A stretch of DNA of 64,000 nt from Halicephalobus mephisto (GCA_009193035.1 SWDT01000041.1:248001-312000); one strand, 5' to 3'. Shown: positions 33,671-45,779, counted from the stretch's first letter. The notes: generated by a model not told the origin, from the letters alone. Made by a program: numbers and translations.

Positions 33671-36615
33671 ATGGCCGAAAGCGATTCTAAAATTGCCTTA
33701 GCTTCGTTGAATTTCGTAATCGGAATAGGATGCGTTTCTACAGTACTTATAAATCTTTCAATTGTCCCAGATTGTGGATCGAATATGTCTTCGCAATTTT
33801 TGACGTATTTAGTTGTTCAATCATCCGTGAATCTGGTGGCGTTGATGACGACGACGTTGTCGATGTCGTTTTTGCTCGCCGTTGACGACGATGAATTTAT
33901 GTCAGATTCAATGAACGATTTTCCTGGACATGTGTTAATTTTCGGAATTTATGTAACAACTTTTATTCAATTTTGGAGCAGTTTTAACCGATTTTTGTCT
34001 ATTATCGCCCCTATTTTGACCATTAGGATCTTCAGCAAAGCTTTTGTGTTCACGACCATAATGGGGAGTTTTTTACTAGCAGCAAACAAGTTTGTTAACA
34101 ACTTGGTCCAGAAACGGTGGGTTTATTGGATTATGTTATATTTGTCGATCCGAATAACCCACGTAACGATGAAAAAAGTAACTATCGTAGAGAAGTTTAT
34201 TTAACAGACGCCTGAGGCACAATGAAAAATCAGAAAAAAACTGTTTTTTCGTCGGTCTTAAAGGAATTTTTTCAGGAGCAAATGTTTCATATTAGTTTCG
34301 TTTTATACTAAAAATAAAGTAACCGACCCAAGGGATTAGATTTTAGACTTTTGAGAAAAATATAAGATAATCTTACAAAAAATGTAACTTAGTCTAGTAA
34401 GAAATGAAAATCGTTACTATTGTAATTTTCGTCACAAGTTTCGAATATTCATGGAAAAATGTGACGATTATGTCACATTTCGCAATTGTTACTGAGACAA
34501 AAATTACATCTTTTTTGTGTATTAGAGCTGTTTTTGGATAATGATTAAAAAGCTCTGATTTGAGTTAGAAATAGACAATATTCAAAAATCTCTACAAAAA
34601 AATGTAACTTAGTCTAGTAAGAAATCCAAATCATTACTGTTGTAATTTTTATCTCAAGTTTCGAATATTCATGGAAAACTACAACAATTATATCATATTT
34701 CGCAATTGTTACTGAGATAAAAGTTAAACCTTTTTTGTGTATTAGAGCTGTTTTTGGATAATGATTAAAAAGCTCTGATTTGAGTTAGAAATAGACAATA
34801 TTCAAAAATCTCTACAAAAAAACGTAACTTAATTCAGTAAGAAATCCAAATCATTACTGTTGTAATTTTCGTCACAAGTTTCGAATATTCATGGAAAAAT
34901 GTAACGATTATGTCATATTTCGCAATTGTTACTGAGATAAAAGTTAAACCTTTTTGTGCTTATATCTAAAGTATAACAAAACTTCTGAATACCTGCGGAT
35001 TTGGAAAGTTTCGCCAAAACTCGATTACTGAGAGCATCTTTTATCTTTTTTTATATCTAATATGAGAAATAAAACTATTTCTGTGATGATCAATATATGA
35101 TTATGTAAAATTATTTCGTGTATTTTTATGTAGTATCATCTTATATCAATAACTAATCCTATTAAAAAAGTAAAAATAATTGCGAAATAGTCTTGATATG
35201 AAGTTTTAGAACTCTAGAAACTTCTAAAATTCGAGATTTAACAAGTTTAAACAAAATTCTGGAAGATTCTAAGAGATTCTAGAAGATTTTTGAATTTTTA
35301 TTAGATTGTAGGAGATTCTAGAAAATTCAATGATATTTTTTAGAATTTTAGATTTTAGAATTTTTATTAGATTCCAAAAATTTTTAAGAAGTTTTTAAAA
35401 ATTTCAGAATTTTATACTAGATAGTAGATATTTCTATGAAGTTTTTAAAAATTTCAGAAGATTTTTGAATTTTTATTAGATTGTAGAAGATTCTAGAAAC
35501 TTCAATAATATTCTTAAAAGTTTCAGAATCTTCTACCAGATGTAGATACTTTTATGAAGCTTCTTAAAAATTTCAGAAGATTTTAGAATTTTTATTAGAT
35601 TCCAAAAATTTATAAGAAATTTTTTAAAATTTCAGAATCCTAGCAGATAGTAGATATTTCTATGAAGCTTCTTAAAAATTTCAGAAGATTTTTCAATTTT
35701 TATTAGATCCCAAAAATTTCAGAATTTTATACTAGATAGTAGATACTTTTATGAAGTTTTTAAAAATTTCAGAAGATTATTAAATTTTTATTAGATTGTA
35801 AGAGATTCTAGAAACTTAAATAATATTCTTAAAAGTTTCAGAATTTTATACTGATTTCTGGAAGCTTCTATAAAATCCTAAAAGATTTTAGAATTTTCAA
35901 CCAATTTTGAAACTTCTTAATTTCCAAGAAATTTAATAAATTTTGAACGAAAAAAAATTTTCTTCAATAATTTTTTAATTTTTAGAACTTTGAATTTCTC
36001 CATCAAAAATTATCTCTGGCTCCGGAGTCTTCCAGAAGACGAGAAACTTCTTCAAATTACTGTAATCGCGGCTGGAATCACCCTGACGTTCCTCTGTATT
36101 CTTTCAATTATCCGTATTTTCCTCGACAAGTAAGTTTTAAAAATTCGAAAAAATTAAAAAATATTTTCAGTTGTGTTTTCATCGCGGACCGTCGGTATTT
36201 GGACAAACTTGAAATTGCGAAAGAGATCGGCTCTACTTTTTTGTTTCTAATCGGGGATTTGATCTATTGTTTTCTGCTTCTTTTTGCCAGTCATACTAGT
36301 CAACCAGGAGATCCGATTCAACGTCAATTGTCGGGGTTCAGGGTGATCCTCGGAGTACTCCAAGGATACACTCAATGTTTTCTAGTTTTGACTTGGCCAG
36401 TAATCTGCTCCATTATCCATTATGATCAAGTCCGAAACGTCATAAAAATGAGAATAAAATTAATGTTCGATCAAGACCAGCTGGTGACAGCAAGAAGACG
36501 ACGACCATCGAGCAAGAAAATTTCCGTAGTAGCTTCTGCCAGCCCCATTTCTACTATGTACGACGTGGAGAAAGCAGTGCTACACAAGAAATCGACATCA
36601 GATGAATTCGAGTAG
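33671..36615 (+). CDS. 7TM chemoreceptor of a different family
   Basis: Exons 33671-34089, 35986-36129 and 36171-36615 give 335 aa (donors GTTTGT and GTAAGT; acceptors TTTTTAG and TTTTCAG). TM1 about 10-32, TM2 44-66, TM3 with IYVTTFIQFWSSFNRFLSII (NRF...P at the TM3 end), TM4 AFVFTTIMGSFLLAA, then exon 2 with TM5 (LQITVIAAGITLTFLCILSI), exon 3 with TM6 and TM7 (GYTQCFLVLTWPVICSIIHY). The C-tail is basic then Ser-rich (ARRRRPSSKK). A nematode chemoreceptor by topology, unlike the six-gene array in motifs and gene structure; Srx/Srsx-like is possible but unproven. If exon 1 is read past 34089 it gains only a non-homologous tail, so the splice is preferred. Confidence 0.72.
34374..34961. repeat. 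Tandem triplication carrying three ACACAAAAAAGT-family MITEs
   Basis: Three MITE copies (about 34374-34521, 34594-34740 and 34815-34961) are separated by a 73-base spacer (ATTAGAGCTGTTTTTGGATA...) that is itself duplicated, giving a 219-220-base period. The element and a bit of flank were therefore amplified together, not inserted three times. Situated in the large intron of the 7TM gene. Confidence 0.85.
35200..35930. repeat. TTCTAGAA-rich intronic zone
   Basis: Recurring GATTCTAGAA, AAATTTCAGAA and TTATTAGATTGTAGRAGAT motifs form an irregular repeat of roughly 100-120 bases in the first intron of the 7TM gene. GAA/TTC spacing resembles heat-shock elements. Confidence 0.6.
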
Positions 36616-37036
36616 TAAACAATATAAAAATCATATATGAATAAAAAAATGAAAATTTAAAAATCATGAATTTAAAAAATAAAAATTTAAAACTCCATGT
36701 CATTGAAAACATGTAAAATTTAAAATTAATATATGAATAAAAAATCAAAATTTAAAAATAATATATAAATAAAAAAATAAAAATAATATACGAATGAAAA
36801 AATAAAAAATTTTAAAATTACATATGAATAAAGAAAATATTAAAATTACAAACCTACGAAAGCATATAAAAGTGGGATTTGATATATGAATGCTTAAAAT
36901 TAAAATGTAAAAATGATATATGAACAAGGAAATTTGAAAATTATATATCAATGAAAAACGTGAAATTTAAAATTTTATTCGAGTTTGCGCGCGCAATTTT
37001 GGTTTCAAAGTTTTCATTTTTCTTCTAATCTGATGC
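36616..37036. other. AT-rich degenerate repeat and promoter of the RMI1-like gene
   Basis: An ATATATGAATAAAAAA-like unit of 35-45 bases recurs about eight times to 36960. It is followed by TTTGCGCGCGCAATTT (near 36984), a CG-rich block unusual for this window, some 45 bases before the ATG of the next gene; probably a promoter element. Confidence 0.5.
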
Positions 37037-39142
37037 ATGGCTTCTCCGAATTCCCAATTTTCCCACGTTACTGATTACTTCATCAACAGACATGTGTTTC
37101 TGAAGGACGAATGGCTAGATGAAGTTCTAAGGTACCTGAGAGACAGCAATGTAAGTGGTTTTCTTTTGTTCATATATGAATTTTATTTTATTTTCCTTCA
37201 GTTACCACCAGAACCCTTGTGTAAGGCAGTATTCGAGCAATGGCTGCATTCCGACATAGCGGAATCCACGAATCCGTCGTTCCAGAAGCCGAACGGTGTT
37301 GTTGGATATTGTGAAGGATGTTTCGTCATGCAGGTAAGATAATTGTCATCTGGATATTTGTCATCTTTTTCCAGATTGTCAGTATTGTCGACATCGGAAC
37401 GTCATTCTGGACACAGTACAGGAACGTCACTCACGTCGCGGATAATTTTGATTTCTTTGATGCGATTCCCAAGGAAGAAATTCCTGTTGAAGTCCAGCAG
37501 AACGAGGTTGTCCTTTGTTGTTTTTATATAAAATTTAATACAATTATTTCCAGAAATCTAAGAAAATGATGTATTTCGAACTGACGGACGGAGTGACGTC
37601 GATAAAAGCCATCGAGTACAGAACGATGCCGGAATTCAACGTTCATATCCCTCCTGGTTCTAAAGTAACTATGTTGCTTTATATCTGCACTTCATATATG
37701 AATTTTAGGTTTTACTCTATGGCAAGATCAAAATGAGAAACGGAATCTTTTGGTTGACAGAAAAAAACGTCCAATTGCTCGGAGGAGATCTGTATTCTCT
37801 TTGTCGGAAAAACAGACCGGAAGCCCTTCTTGGAAGACTCCTAAACATGGAAAAATACAAAGATGAAGCACTCCCGGTGACTCCAGAAGTCAACACCCAA
37901 CGATTAAGACGACCATCGATCCCAAAATCTGTAGCCAGAAGACCGATACAACAGGTGGTTCATCTAAGTCAAAGAACACCGTTAACCCAGGTCAATGTCA
38001 ACATCCCGAACAGAGACGCCCGTCAATCCCTTAGTAGTACTCGCATATCGAATATCGGGGGAGATATCCTTCCGGATGTCACGATGGGATCAGTTGTGGA
38101 GCAGAATTCCTCCGTTACGAATATGGATATATCAAATCCCAGATCTGTGACTCAATCAACCCAAAGAATCCTAGAAACAACTCCAGAAGTGATTACAGAA
38201 ATGTCAGATGTGGTGATGTTAGATGTTTCAAATCATAGGGTTTCTGATGACTCCGTGACAGAGATTCTGGAGCAGAAAGTTTTCGATGTAGATAACAGTA
38301 TGAACTCCACCAAGTCACCAGCTAAGGACCTCAGACAAGTCGTTCCATCTACTCCTGAATCTTCCCCATTGCAATCTCCTCAGGCAAAGAAATCAAAACT
38401 CTCCACAATGTCGACAGAACTTGAAATGCCGTCAGAAGAAAACGAAATTGTCACAAAATTCAAAAATTTGAAATTAGTAAAAATTTCCGAAGCTTGCAGA
38501 CTGATGAAGTTCTCAATTGGAGCAAAGAAAATGAGAGTTTTAGTGAGTTTTATTTTTCGATTAATAGTAAAAAATTGATTTTTTTAATATTGAGGATTTC
38601 CATATGTAATAATTAATCCTCGAAAGTGGAGAGAGGGCTATGTGTTTTATGTAGTTCTAATCTAGAAGTCTCCATATTGTTTAAAAAGAATACATTTTTA
38701 GGAATTTAATTACGAAATCGTCACGTGATTTAAGTTCTAGAATCTTCTAAAATTTCGTGTTGAGACAACTTTGTGAAAAATTTCTTTGATTTTTATATTA
38801 TGATTTTAGGCCATTATGGTGGAAGAAATAGATCCTTTTAGAACTGAAGACGGTGAATGGACAATGACTATTGGGATTAGAGATGAATCTCATTCGTGTT
38901 TAGAATGCTTGGTTGCTCATGAATTGCTTTGTAATCTGATATCCATGACTCCTGCAGAAGCGATAGCTGTGAAGAACAGTACTAATGTTGTGAAGAAAAG
39001 AGAAGGCAAAAAACGGTTAGAATCCCTCTACTTCCAACTGAATCGTCTGGATCTCGTATTTGAAATTGAATTTTTTTCAGCAAACAGAGTGATGCCAAAG
39101 ATTGTAGGTCTTTCAACGTTATACGATGCAATATTTGTGTGA
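37037..39142 (+). CDS. rmh-1: RMI1-type OB-fold protein (RMH-1-like), Bloom complex subunit
   Basis: Six exons: 37037-37150, 37202-37333, 37375-37506, 37554-37664, 37709-38542, 38810-39142; 551 aa, all introns phase 0. RMI1 proteins stimulate BLM helicase-topoisomerase III dissolution of double Holliday junctions. Residues 1-80 form the helical N-terminal part (ending GYCEGCFVMQIVSIVDIG), followed by the OB fold with KMMYFELTDGVTSIKAIEY and IPPGSKVLLYGKIKMRNGIF WLTEKNVQLLGG (split here by exon 5), the strongest family signature. About 200 Ser/Thr/Pro-rich residues follow, then a second C-terminal OB-like domain (MTPAEAIAVKN..., LNRLDLVFEIEFFSAN). The last exon is read straight through because an alternative splice at GTTAGA would remove conserved strands. 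C. elegans has rmh-1 and rmh-2; assignment to rmh-1 rather than rmh-2 is tentative. Confidence 0.85.
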
Positions 39143-39652
39143 ATTATATTTTGTACCATATTGATCAACATAAATGTCAAGAAAATTCTCAACTTGTTTG
39201 TCGATGATCTTCTTTGACTTTAACTCAAATCCTCTGGCATAATAAAACTCATCTGATCCAGGATATTTAAACTTAATTTTCGGATTTAAAGTGAAGTGAA
39301 ATAATGACGAGCTAGTTTTCTTTTTTAAAGATGAAAATAAAAGGCTCCCCGTACTCAATTGATGGATGTTATAGCCATAGATATGGGGTGGATCAAAGTG
39401 TCTGGTCATCGATATGAAAATCGGTCTTCGAAGAGCATGCTTAGTGTATCTTTTTTCCTGACTTTATCTACTACATTGGGTTGCAAATCCTGGCGTAGCT
39501 TTTTTCTTTTTTATTACTGCTATTAGGTACTGTAATGAGTACAATGAAAAAAATATTAATAATAGTGTAAAAGAGCAGGAGAGAGAATAATAAAATAATA
39601 ATAATGATGATAAAAATGGGAATAGTCTCTTACACAGGTAATTTGCAGTCAT
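39143..39652. other. Gap downstream of the RMI1-like gene
   Basis: A minus-strand frame of 96 codons (39119-39409, containing DEFYYARGFELKSKK) has protein-like composition but overlaps the RMI1-like 3' end by 24 bases, has no upstream acceptor, and matches nothing I know. It is left uncalled. Otherwise there is nothing recognisable. Confidence 0.35.
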
Positions 39653-39948
39653 GTCTAACTGAACGTAATCAACACGTAAGATTTCTCGATTACGGTCCTT
39701 ATATATTGGATTCTAACTGAGTGCAATCGACGGTAGAATTGTAATCCAACAAAAGTTAATTTTAATTGAGAGCAATCAATATGTGCCTTTTTAATTCCAG
39801 GAATAAATAGTCCAAGTATGTTGATTACACTCAATTAGGATTAACTTTGGTTGGATTGCAATTCTACCATCGATTATGCTCAGTTAGATCTCCAATATAT
39901 AAGGACCGTAATCAAGAAATCTTACGTGTTGATTACGCTCAGTTAGAC
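39653..39948. repeat. 296 bp palindromic MITE
   Basis: Begins GTCTAACTGAACGTAATCAA and ends with the near-exact complement (TTGATTACGCTCAGTTAGAC). Arms of about 130 bases mirror each other through CGATTACGGTCCTTATATAT to a short centre near 39800. No coding capacity. The target duplication is unclear. This is the only copy noticed in the window. Confidence 0.85.
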
Positions 39949-40082
39949 GTCAGAAATTATTTATTATGTCCACGTCGTCCTGCTTGTGTTGTATGTCCCT
40001 TTACTAGTTAATTTTGAGACTTTTTAGCATTTGGTTTTATTAGTATTTCTCCACTTAATCGACAAAATCCTCACTTCTTTAC

Positions 40083-40264
40083 TGTTAGGATAAAAATAGG
40101 AAGTATATCACTGATCTTTATTCAACAACAAAGCACAGACGACAATTATATATCTTACACGAAAGACAACTGAGAATCTCAGTCATGCCTTACAGTATTC
40201 TACGATCTCTGATATTCAGGTTATTTCTCCAGGTGCTCTTTTTAGTATAGTTTCTGTCTCAACA
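40083..40264 (-). mobile_element. Solo LTR with perfect 5 bp target duplication
   Basis: On the minus strand the 182-base element starts TGTTGAGACAGAAAC and ends CTAACA, the TG...CA structure of a retrotransposon LTR. It is flanked on both sides by TTTAC, a 5-base target-site duplication as made by LTR-retrotransposon integrases. It shares TAAGATATATAATTGTCGTC and GATATACTTCC with the copy at 42133-42483. No internal region is adjacent, so it is a solo LTR left by recombination. Confidence 0.8.
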
Positions 40265-40379
40265 TTTACTACTTTTAGTTTCTATGAAAGTCAAAAACGA
40301 ACAATACTAAAACAAATTTATGAAAATTATTTTCTTACAAAATCACATTAAATATCTGGTTTGTCAACAATGGACAAAA

Positions 40380-43300
40380 TTAATACAATCCAGATTTGTG
40401 CAAATTAGATTGGATAATCATGGATATTACACTATCCAAAATCATCTGGACTTGATTGGTATCTGTGGCACAAGTCTGATGGACGAAGATTGTTTTCCGA
40501 GGATTGGCATTGAGGGATTCAAATTTTCGTTTTATATAATCTATTGAAGAATCGTATTCTTGAGGTCCTGGAATTTCTGTTTTTAGAATTTCCTAAAAGT
40601 TTAAATCTCACCGTGGTATTCTGGAAAAGCAGTTTGGATCCCGATGACTTTAATCTTTTCAGCAAATAGGTCTTTTTTGTTGAGGAAAAGAATAATGGAA
40701 GTATTCAAAAACCAACGGCTGTTACAAATGGATTCGAATAATCTCATCGATTCGACTATTCTGTTCTGAAACAAATTAAATTTGTAAGTTGGTTTACTGT
40801 GGAGGGAATTGTGTTAAAAATAAAGATGACAAAGATTTGTAAATTAATCAATTTGGAATTTCTAAGTTTTTTTGAGATTGAAGCAGAATAGGAAATGAAG
40901 TACGATGAGAGTCCTTACTACATAAAACACCGTAATCAATGCGTATTTTTGTCATGGAAGATGTAATAGTGTTTATAAAATATTTAATGTCGTGATTTTT
41001 CGTAGCAATTTTGTGGTTAATTCTTTCAAAAATACGGAATGTTGATAAAAATCGTAATAGTTATGTCACATTTTGATCGCAATTGGCAATTCTTACAAGA
41101 TTACATATAATATTAATATTCGAATTTGTACGTTGTTTCGAAATTGAGAATTTTGTGTGTAAGAAATCCATAACAGTTAGCGTAAAATTCCACAAGATTT
41201 TTACTTTATATAATCGCTCGCTTGATAGAGTTGAGTTATCCGAACGTCTTCAAAAAGTAAACAGTCCCATATCAGTGATCAATTTCGAAAACGACTTCAA
41301 CAACACAACTTAAAAAATAAACACACCAAAGTAGTATATCTTTTTAATTTGGGATAAATTTAAAAATTTAAGTACGATATTTTTTACAAAAGCGAATAAG
41401 TTGATTTTAATTTTTCACTAAAATTGAAAATAATAGTTGATCAACTGATTTTTTGTCTTTGAATCCAGAAGGTCATCAGAATTACCGACTTTGAGAATTA
41501 AAAATTAAAAAATGACAACTTTGATGATGATTTTATTTAAAATGTTGTTTCCAAGTCATCTTTGTCGTTTCTAATTCTAAAGAATCCAAAAATATTGTAC
41601 ATAAAAACAGTTTATCGAAATTGTTCAAATTAAAACCAATGATTTCGTTGATGATAATAATCTAGAAATTATGTTTTCATTTTCATTATTACTATAGAGT
41701 TTGACTACACAAAAAAGTGTAACTTTTGACTCCATAACAATTGCGAAATGTAACACAATCGTCACATTTTTTATATTTGACATTCGTGACGAAAAAGTAA
41801 CTTAATAGTTATAATTTCCATTTGTTACTAAGCCAAAAGTTACGCTTTTTTGTGTAAGATTAGAGAATCCAGATCAATCACATTTTATAATAATCGAGTC
41901 TCCTACATTTGTCAAAAAAACAACTTTCGTTTTGAGTCTGTTTCTATTGAAAAGTTGAAATATAATATCAACATGAAAAAATTAAATTATAAAATCAATA
42001 AAAGTTATTTTATTCAATATAATTTGGGCAATTGATAACTTAGTTCGTTCTTAACTAATTTACTATACTATATCTCATAAATCTCAATTTGCGTCTGTCT
42101 AATTTCATAATCAAGATTTATTCGATCCTGCTTGTTGAGACAGAAAACTAGACTACACACAAAAAAGTGTAACTTTTGATACAGTAACAAATGCAAATCA
42201 TCACTATTGTAATTTCCATCACAAATGTCAAATATTCATGAAAAAATGACGATTGTGTTCCTTTTTGTCACATTTTAAAATTGTTACTAAGCCAAAAGTT
42301 ACGCTTTTTTGTGTCTGGGAAGACAGAATCTGAAGAAATAGCCTAAATAGCAGGGAACGTGGGACACAATAGGATATGAGTAAGACCCTCAATTTTCTTT
42401 TGTGGGTGTAAGATATATAATTGTCGTCTGTGATTAGTTGTTGAGTAAAGATTAGTGATATACTTCCGGTTTCTATTCTAACACTACTGTATCCACTAGT
42501 GATTTTCCAAAACAACTCACGGTAGTCTCGTCTTCGAATAACACTTCATCGTATTCGGAAACCGCTGCTACGAAAATTACAGAATTAACGTCCTCAAAAC
42601 AATGGATCCATTTTTTACGTTCAGAACGTTGTCCACCTGGAACAAGAAATTAATCAAGATAAATTACTGTATGCGCAAAAACGGTACATATTATATAATG
42701 TGTCGATATATTAAGACGACTTTAATATATCGGATATATTAATCTTATGTACCGATTCACCGAATATAATCCACTTATACATTATGATCAACTTATGTAC
42801 CGGTATATCATCACTATTTTTTGCGTCTAGAAGACCTACCGACGTCAAAAACTCGAAATTGGACTCCCTTGATTTCGAAAGCCACCTCAACGATCCCGGT
42901 AGTTTTTATCCGGGTATACAGTATGTCCTGTTCTGTGGGTCGGTAATTTGGGGTGGAGATTCTCTCCAAGTTATCCAAGAAATATTTGGAAGAATCATGA
43001 AGATGGAATTCTAGTCTTCGTTCGTAGAGCTTCTGGGATATAGCGGGATCTGCCCATAGTCTCTTCAAAGCCCCGGCCAGAGCAGGACTGAAGGGCTCCG
43101 ATTGTTCTCCTGATTTTATCATTTCTATGACGATTTTAGCGTCTTCTGTACGATCATTGGAACTAAATCCGATTTTGTAAGCTTGAAGTTGTTTCAGTAG
43201 TTCAGCCATCGCATTCACTGTGTTGTTGTAGACCACCGCCCGTTGCTGAATTAGTTCTTCTTCAGAAAACCCGTCACTATGCAGAATTCTGAAAATAAAA

Positions 43301-45345
43301 GTTGTTTAATATGTCATTCAAATTTCGTTGTAGAATAACTTCCGAAAATTCAATTTCACAACGAAATTTTTAATTTCTTAGTACTCAATTTCCGTCCTTG
43401 CAATCAACTACAGTATAATTTACTGGTTTTTATTCTCCTTGCCAGACTTAACTGTAAATGACTAAGAAGTAGTTTTGGACCGAAAGTTGCTAATTTTGTA
43501 CTTCGTGATTCTTACAATTAATTTTGGATAAATTGTATTTTTAAAATTTGTACTTTTCATCGGAAATTCAATAGCTAATTTCGTATTTTTGAACCGACAT
43601 TACTTATTTCAAACTTCCTCCTAAGTTCGAAATCGATATAAAACAATTTCCTACAGGTGTTTTAAATTCATCAATAATTTCATCCATATGTTTCTCAAGT
43701 AAGCAATGCTATTTAATTTTCACAATTTTCTACATTCTGCTAAATTTAACGTCATTTAGTAATCTATTTAATCAAGAATACTGTAAAAATAAAACAAAAG
43801 AAACATTAATTTTATATGATTACAGATTTTTTGGGTATAATTTAATGATTAAAGAACAACAAAATTCGACAAAAAAGTTCCTTTGAAAAAAATGTTATTA
43901 ATTCTCAGAAGTTTAAGTGTTCTAAACACAAATGTACACACAAAAAATGTAACTTTTAATTCAGTAACAAATATTAATCGTCACTATTAAGTTATATTTT
44001 CGTCACAAATTTCAAATATTTATGGAAAATCCCACAATTGTGTTGCATTTTTATCACATTTCACAATTGTTACAGAATCAAAAGTTAAATTTTCTGTGTG
44101 AACTTAATGTGACTATACATTGAATATATTTAATAAATCAGGGCTGCTTTAATGTATAGATATTTTATGTACAATCTACCGATATCAACACATAAAAAAG
44201 TGTAACTTTTGGCTTAGTAACAAATATTAATCGTCACTATTAAGTTATATTTTCGTCACAAATCTCAAATACAAAAAATGTCGCGATTGTGCTGCATTTT
44301 TATCACATTTCGCAATTGTTATGAAACCAAAATTTACACTTTTTTGTGTATACAAGTATTTCGAATTAGGTGATGAAACAATGTAATTACATTTATTGAT
44401 GCTTTCTGAAGCTTTGCCATTGCTTTGTTAAAAAGTAAAATAATCTTAGATAATTGGACTTAAAATTGTATCAAATTTGGATTTAATATTTTCTTTGTAG
44501 TCAAAGCTTTTCAGATTTTTTCATAAAAAATGAACTTCAAACAACTTGGAATTTTGAAATGACTTATGTAATTTTGAAGTTTTTGAATTTCTGGTTCAGA
44601 ATCTGTATTCCGTTTTTGAGAAATGAGAAATTCAAATAAATTTGTAAAATTTCATTTTTCAAAAATTGAGAAAACAAACGTATTTTTATATTTTTACATA
44701 AATTTTTGGATATGTTTATTTTTCAAAATTTAGTAAATTTAAATACTTTTTTCGTAATTAAACATATTTTTCACATTTATTACAGCTGTTTAATTTCTTT
44801 AAAAATGATCAAAAACAAATGAAATTTTAAATTTAAAAATTTTTTAAATTATTTCGTTTAACAAAAACGGAATACAGATTCTGAATCAGAATTCCAAAAA
44901 CTTCGAAATTGTATAAAACTCATTTCGAAATTCCAGACTGTTCAAAATTTATCTTGTTAGTCGAAAATTATATCCACCAGACATCTTTTTCGAAAATATT
45001 TCAATTTATAGATTATTCGAAAATTAAAATTTTAAAATTTCATAATTTTCAAACAATTTATGAATTAAATTTTGACGTCATATGTTCTTGAGAAAATTCC
45101 CAATTGCAAAATCTTTTATGTCTGGAAAAATTTAAATTCTCGAAAATATATAATTCCCAAGGTATTTAAGAATGAAACACCCACCTCATTTGCTTCAACA
45201 AAGTACTTTTACCAGATTCACCAGCTCCAAGCAAAAGCAATTTTATAACTTTTTCTTCCGCCAATTGGGCTTGTTTAATTTTTTTATCAATCTCTCTGCT
45301 TTGTTTTACCTGTTTTTTGTCTTCTTCACTTTGACAAAGTCCCAT
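40380..45345 (-). CDS. Heterotrimeric G-protein alpha subunit (nematode gpa class)
   Basis: Five exons on the minus strand: 45345-45185, 43288-42840, 42636-42521, 40765-40612, 40576-40380; 358 aa, typical of the family. The GTPase transduces receptor signals at the membrane. Start [11 protein letters not shown] has Gly2 for myristoylation and Cys4 for palmitoylation. P-loop GAGESGKST; switch [12 protein letters not shown]; switch [19 protein letters not shown] in [15 protein letters not shown] near the end. The switch I Arg and switch II Gln needed for GTP hydrolysis are intact. The C-terminus is NLHKSGLY: Ser, not Cys, at position -4, so pertussis toxin should not modify it. The last intron is only 35 bases; two introns of about 1.8-1.9 kb hold MITEs and an LTR. 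It looks Gi/o-related like C. elegans gpa genes of chemosensory neurons; I cannot name the orthologue. Confidence 0.93.
41707..41855. repeat. Palindromic MITE, ACACAAAAAAGT family (copy in G-alpha intron)
   Basis: 149 bases with mirrored ends ACACAAAAAAGTGTAACTTT and AAAGTTACGCTTTTTTGTGT. It lies in the third intron of the G-alpha gene. Confidence 0.88.
42133..42483 (+). mobile_element. Solo LTR interrupted by a MITE
   Basis: The LTR starts TGTTGAGACAGAAAACTAGA and ends TTCTAACA. Flanks CTGCT and CTACT are a 5-base duplication with one mismatch. A palindromic ACACAAAAAAGT-family MITE occupies about 42157-42314 inside the LTR, so the MITE inserted after the LTR; without it the LTR is close in length to the 40083-40264 copy. 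Confidence 0.78.
42157..42314. repeat. Palindromic MITE nested in a solo LTR
   Basis: Ends CACAAAAAAGTGTAACTTTT and AAAAGTTACGCTTTTTTGTG. Its position within the LTR gives a relative age: LTR first, MITE second. Confidence 0.88.
43936..44100. repeat. Palindromic MITE, ACACAAAAAAGT family
   Basis: In the first G-alpha intron, about 165 bases, ends ACACACAAAAAATGTAACTT and AAAGTTAAATTTTCTGTGTG; somewhat more diverged ends than the 41.7 and 42.2 kb copies. Confidence 0.82.
44188..44350. repeat. Palindromic MITE, ACACAAAAAAGT family
   Basis: Ninety bases from the previous copy and very similar to it internally (CAAATATTAATCGTCACTAT in both), so these two may be products of a local duplication. 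Confidence 0.82.
44547..44935. repeat. Palindromic repeat, family 2 (second copy)
   Basis: Left arm TTGGAATTTTGAAATGACTT and right arm ending CTCATTTCGAAATTCCA; inner arms GGTTCAGAATCTGTATTCCG and CGGAATACAGATTCTGAATC. Matches the arms of 27597-28052. Lies in the first G-alpha intron. Confidence 0.75.
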
Positions 45346-45779
45346 TTTTACTTTGACGAAAAATATAGCGTCCTCCAGAATGAACGGTCACTAGAGAATT
45401 GAATTTAATAAAAACAGTAAAATTGATTTTTTTTTGCAACTGAAAAAATTCACATCAACATGATGAATTTCACAGCTGAAATAATTTTTTTAAAATAAAA
45501 TTGTGAAATACGATTGTTAATTTCGAAACGAAGAAATGATTGAAATTCTGATTTAAAGCTGAAAAATTAAAAATTAAAAAAATTTAATAACAAATTAAAC
45601 GTTCACGAAAAATAAATCTAAAATCGATTAAAAAATTATTTAAAAAACCGAAAAGTAAAATAATTAAAAAAATTTTTCTAAATTATTTAAAAAACGGAAT
45701 ACTTAAGCTGCTTAAAAAATTGAAAATAATTTTTTCACATTATAGTGAAATTTAGATTTGTATCTTCGAAAATTAGAAT

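Noticed and set aside
39014..39079. Possible last intron of the RMI1-like gene (GTTAGA to TTTTTTTCAG)
   Set aside because: Splicing would remove LNRLDLVFEIEFF, which fits the final strands of the C-terminal OB domain; the unspliced frame is better.
39119..39409. Minus-strand 96-codon frame downstream of the RMI1-like gene
   Set aside because: Protein-like composition but no splice partners, no family match, and overlap with the neighbouring 3' end.
40320..40547. Plus-strand 75-codon frame
   Set aside because: It is antisense to the final G-alpha exon, whose minus-strand translation matches the family.
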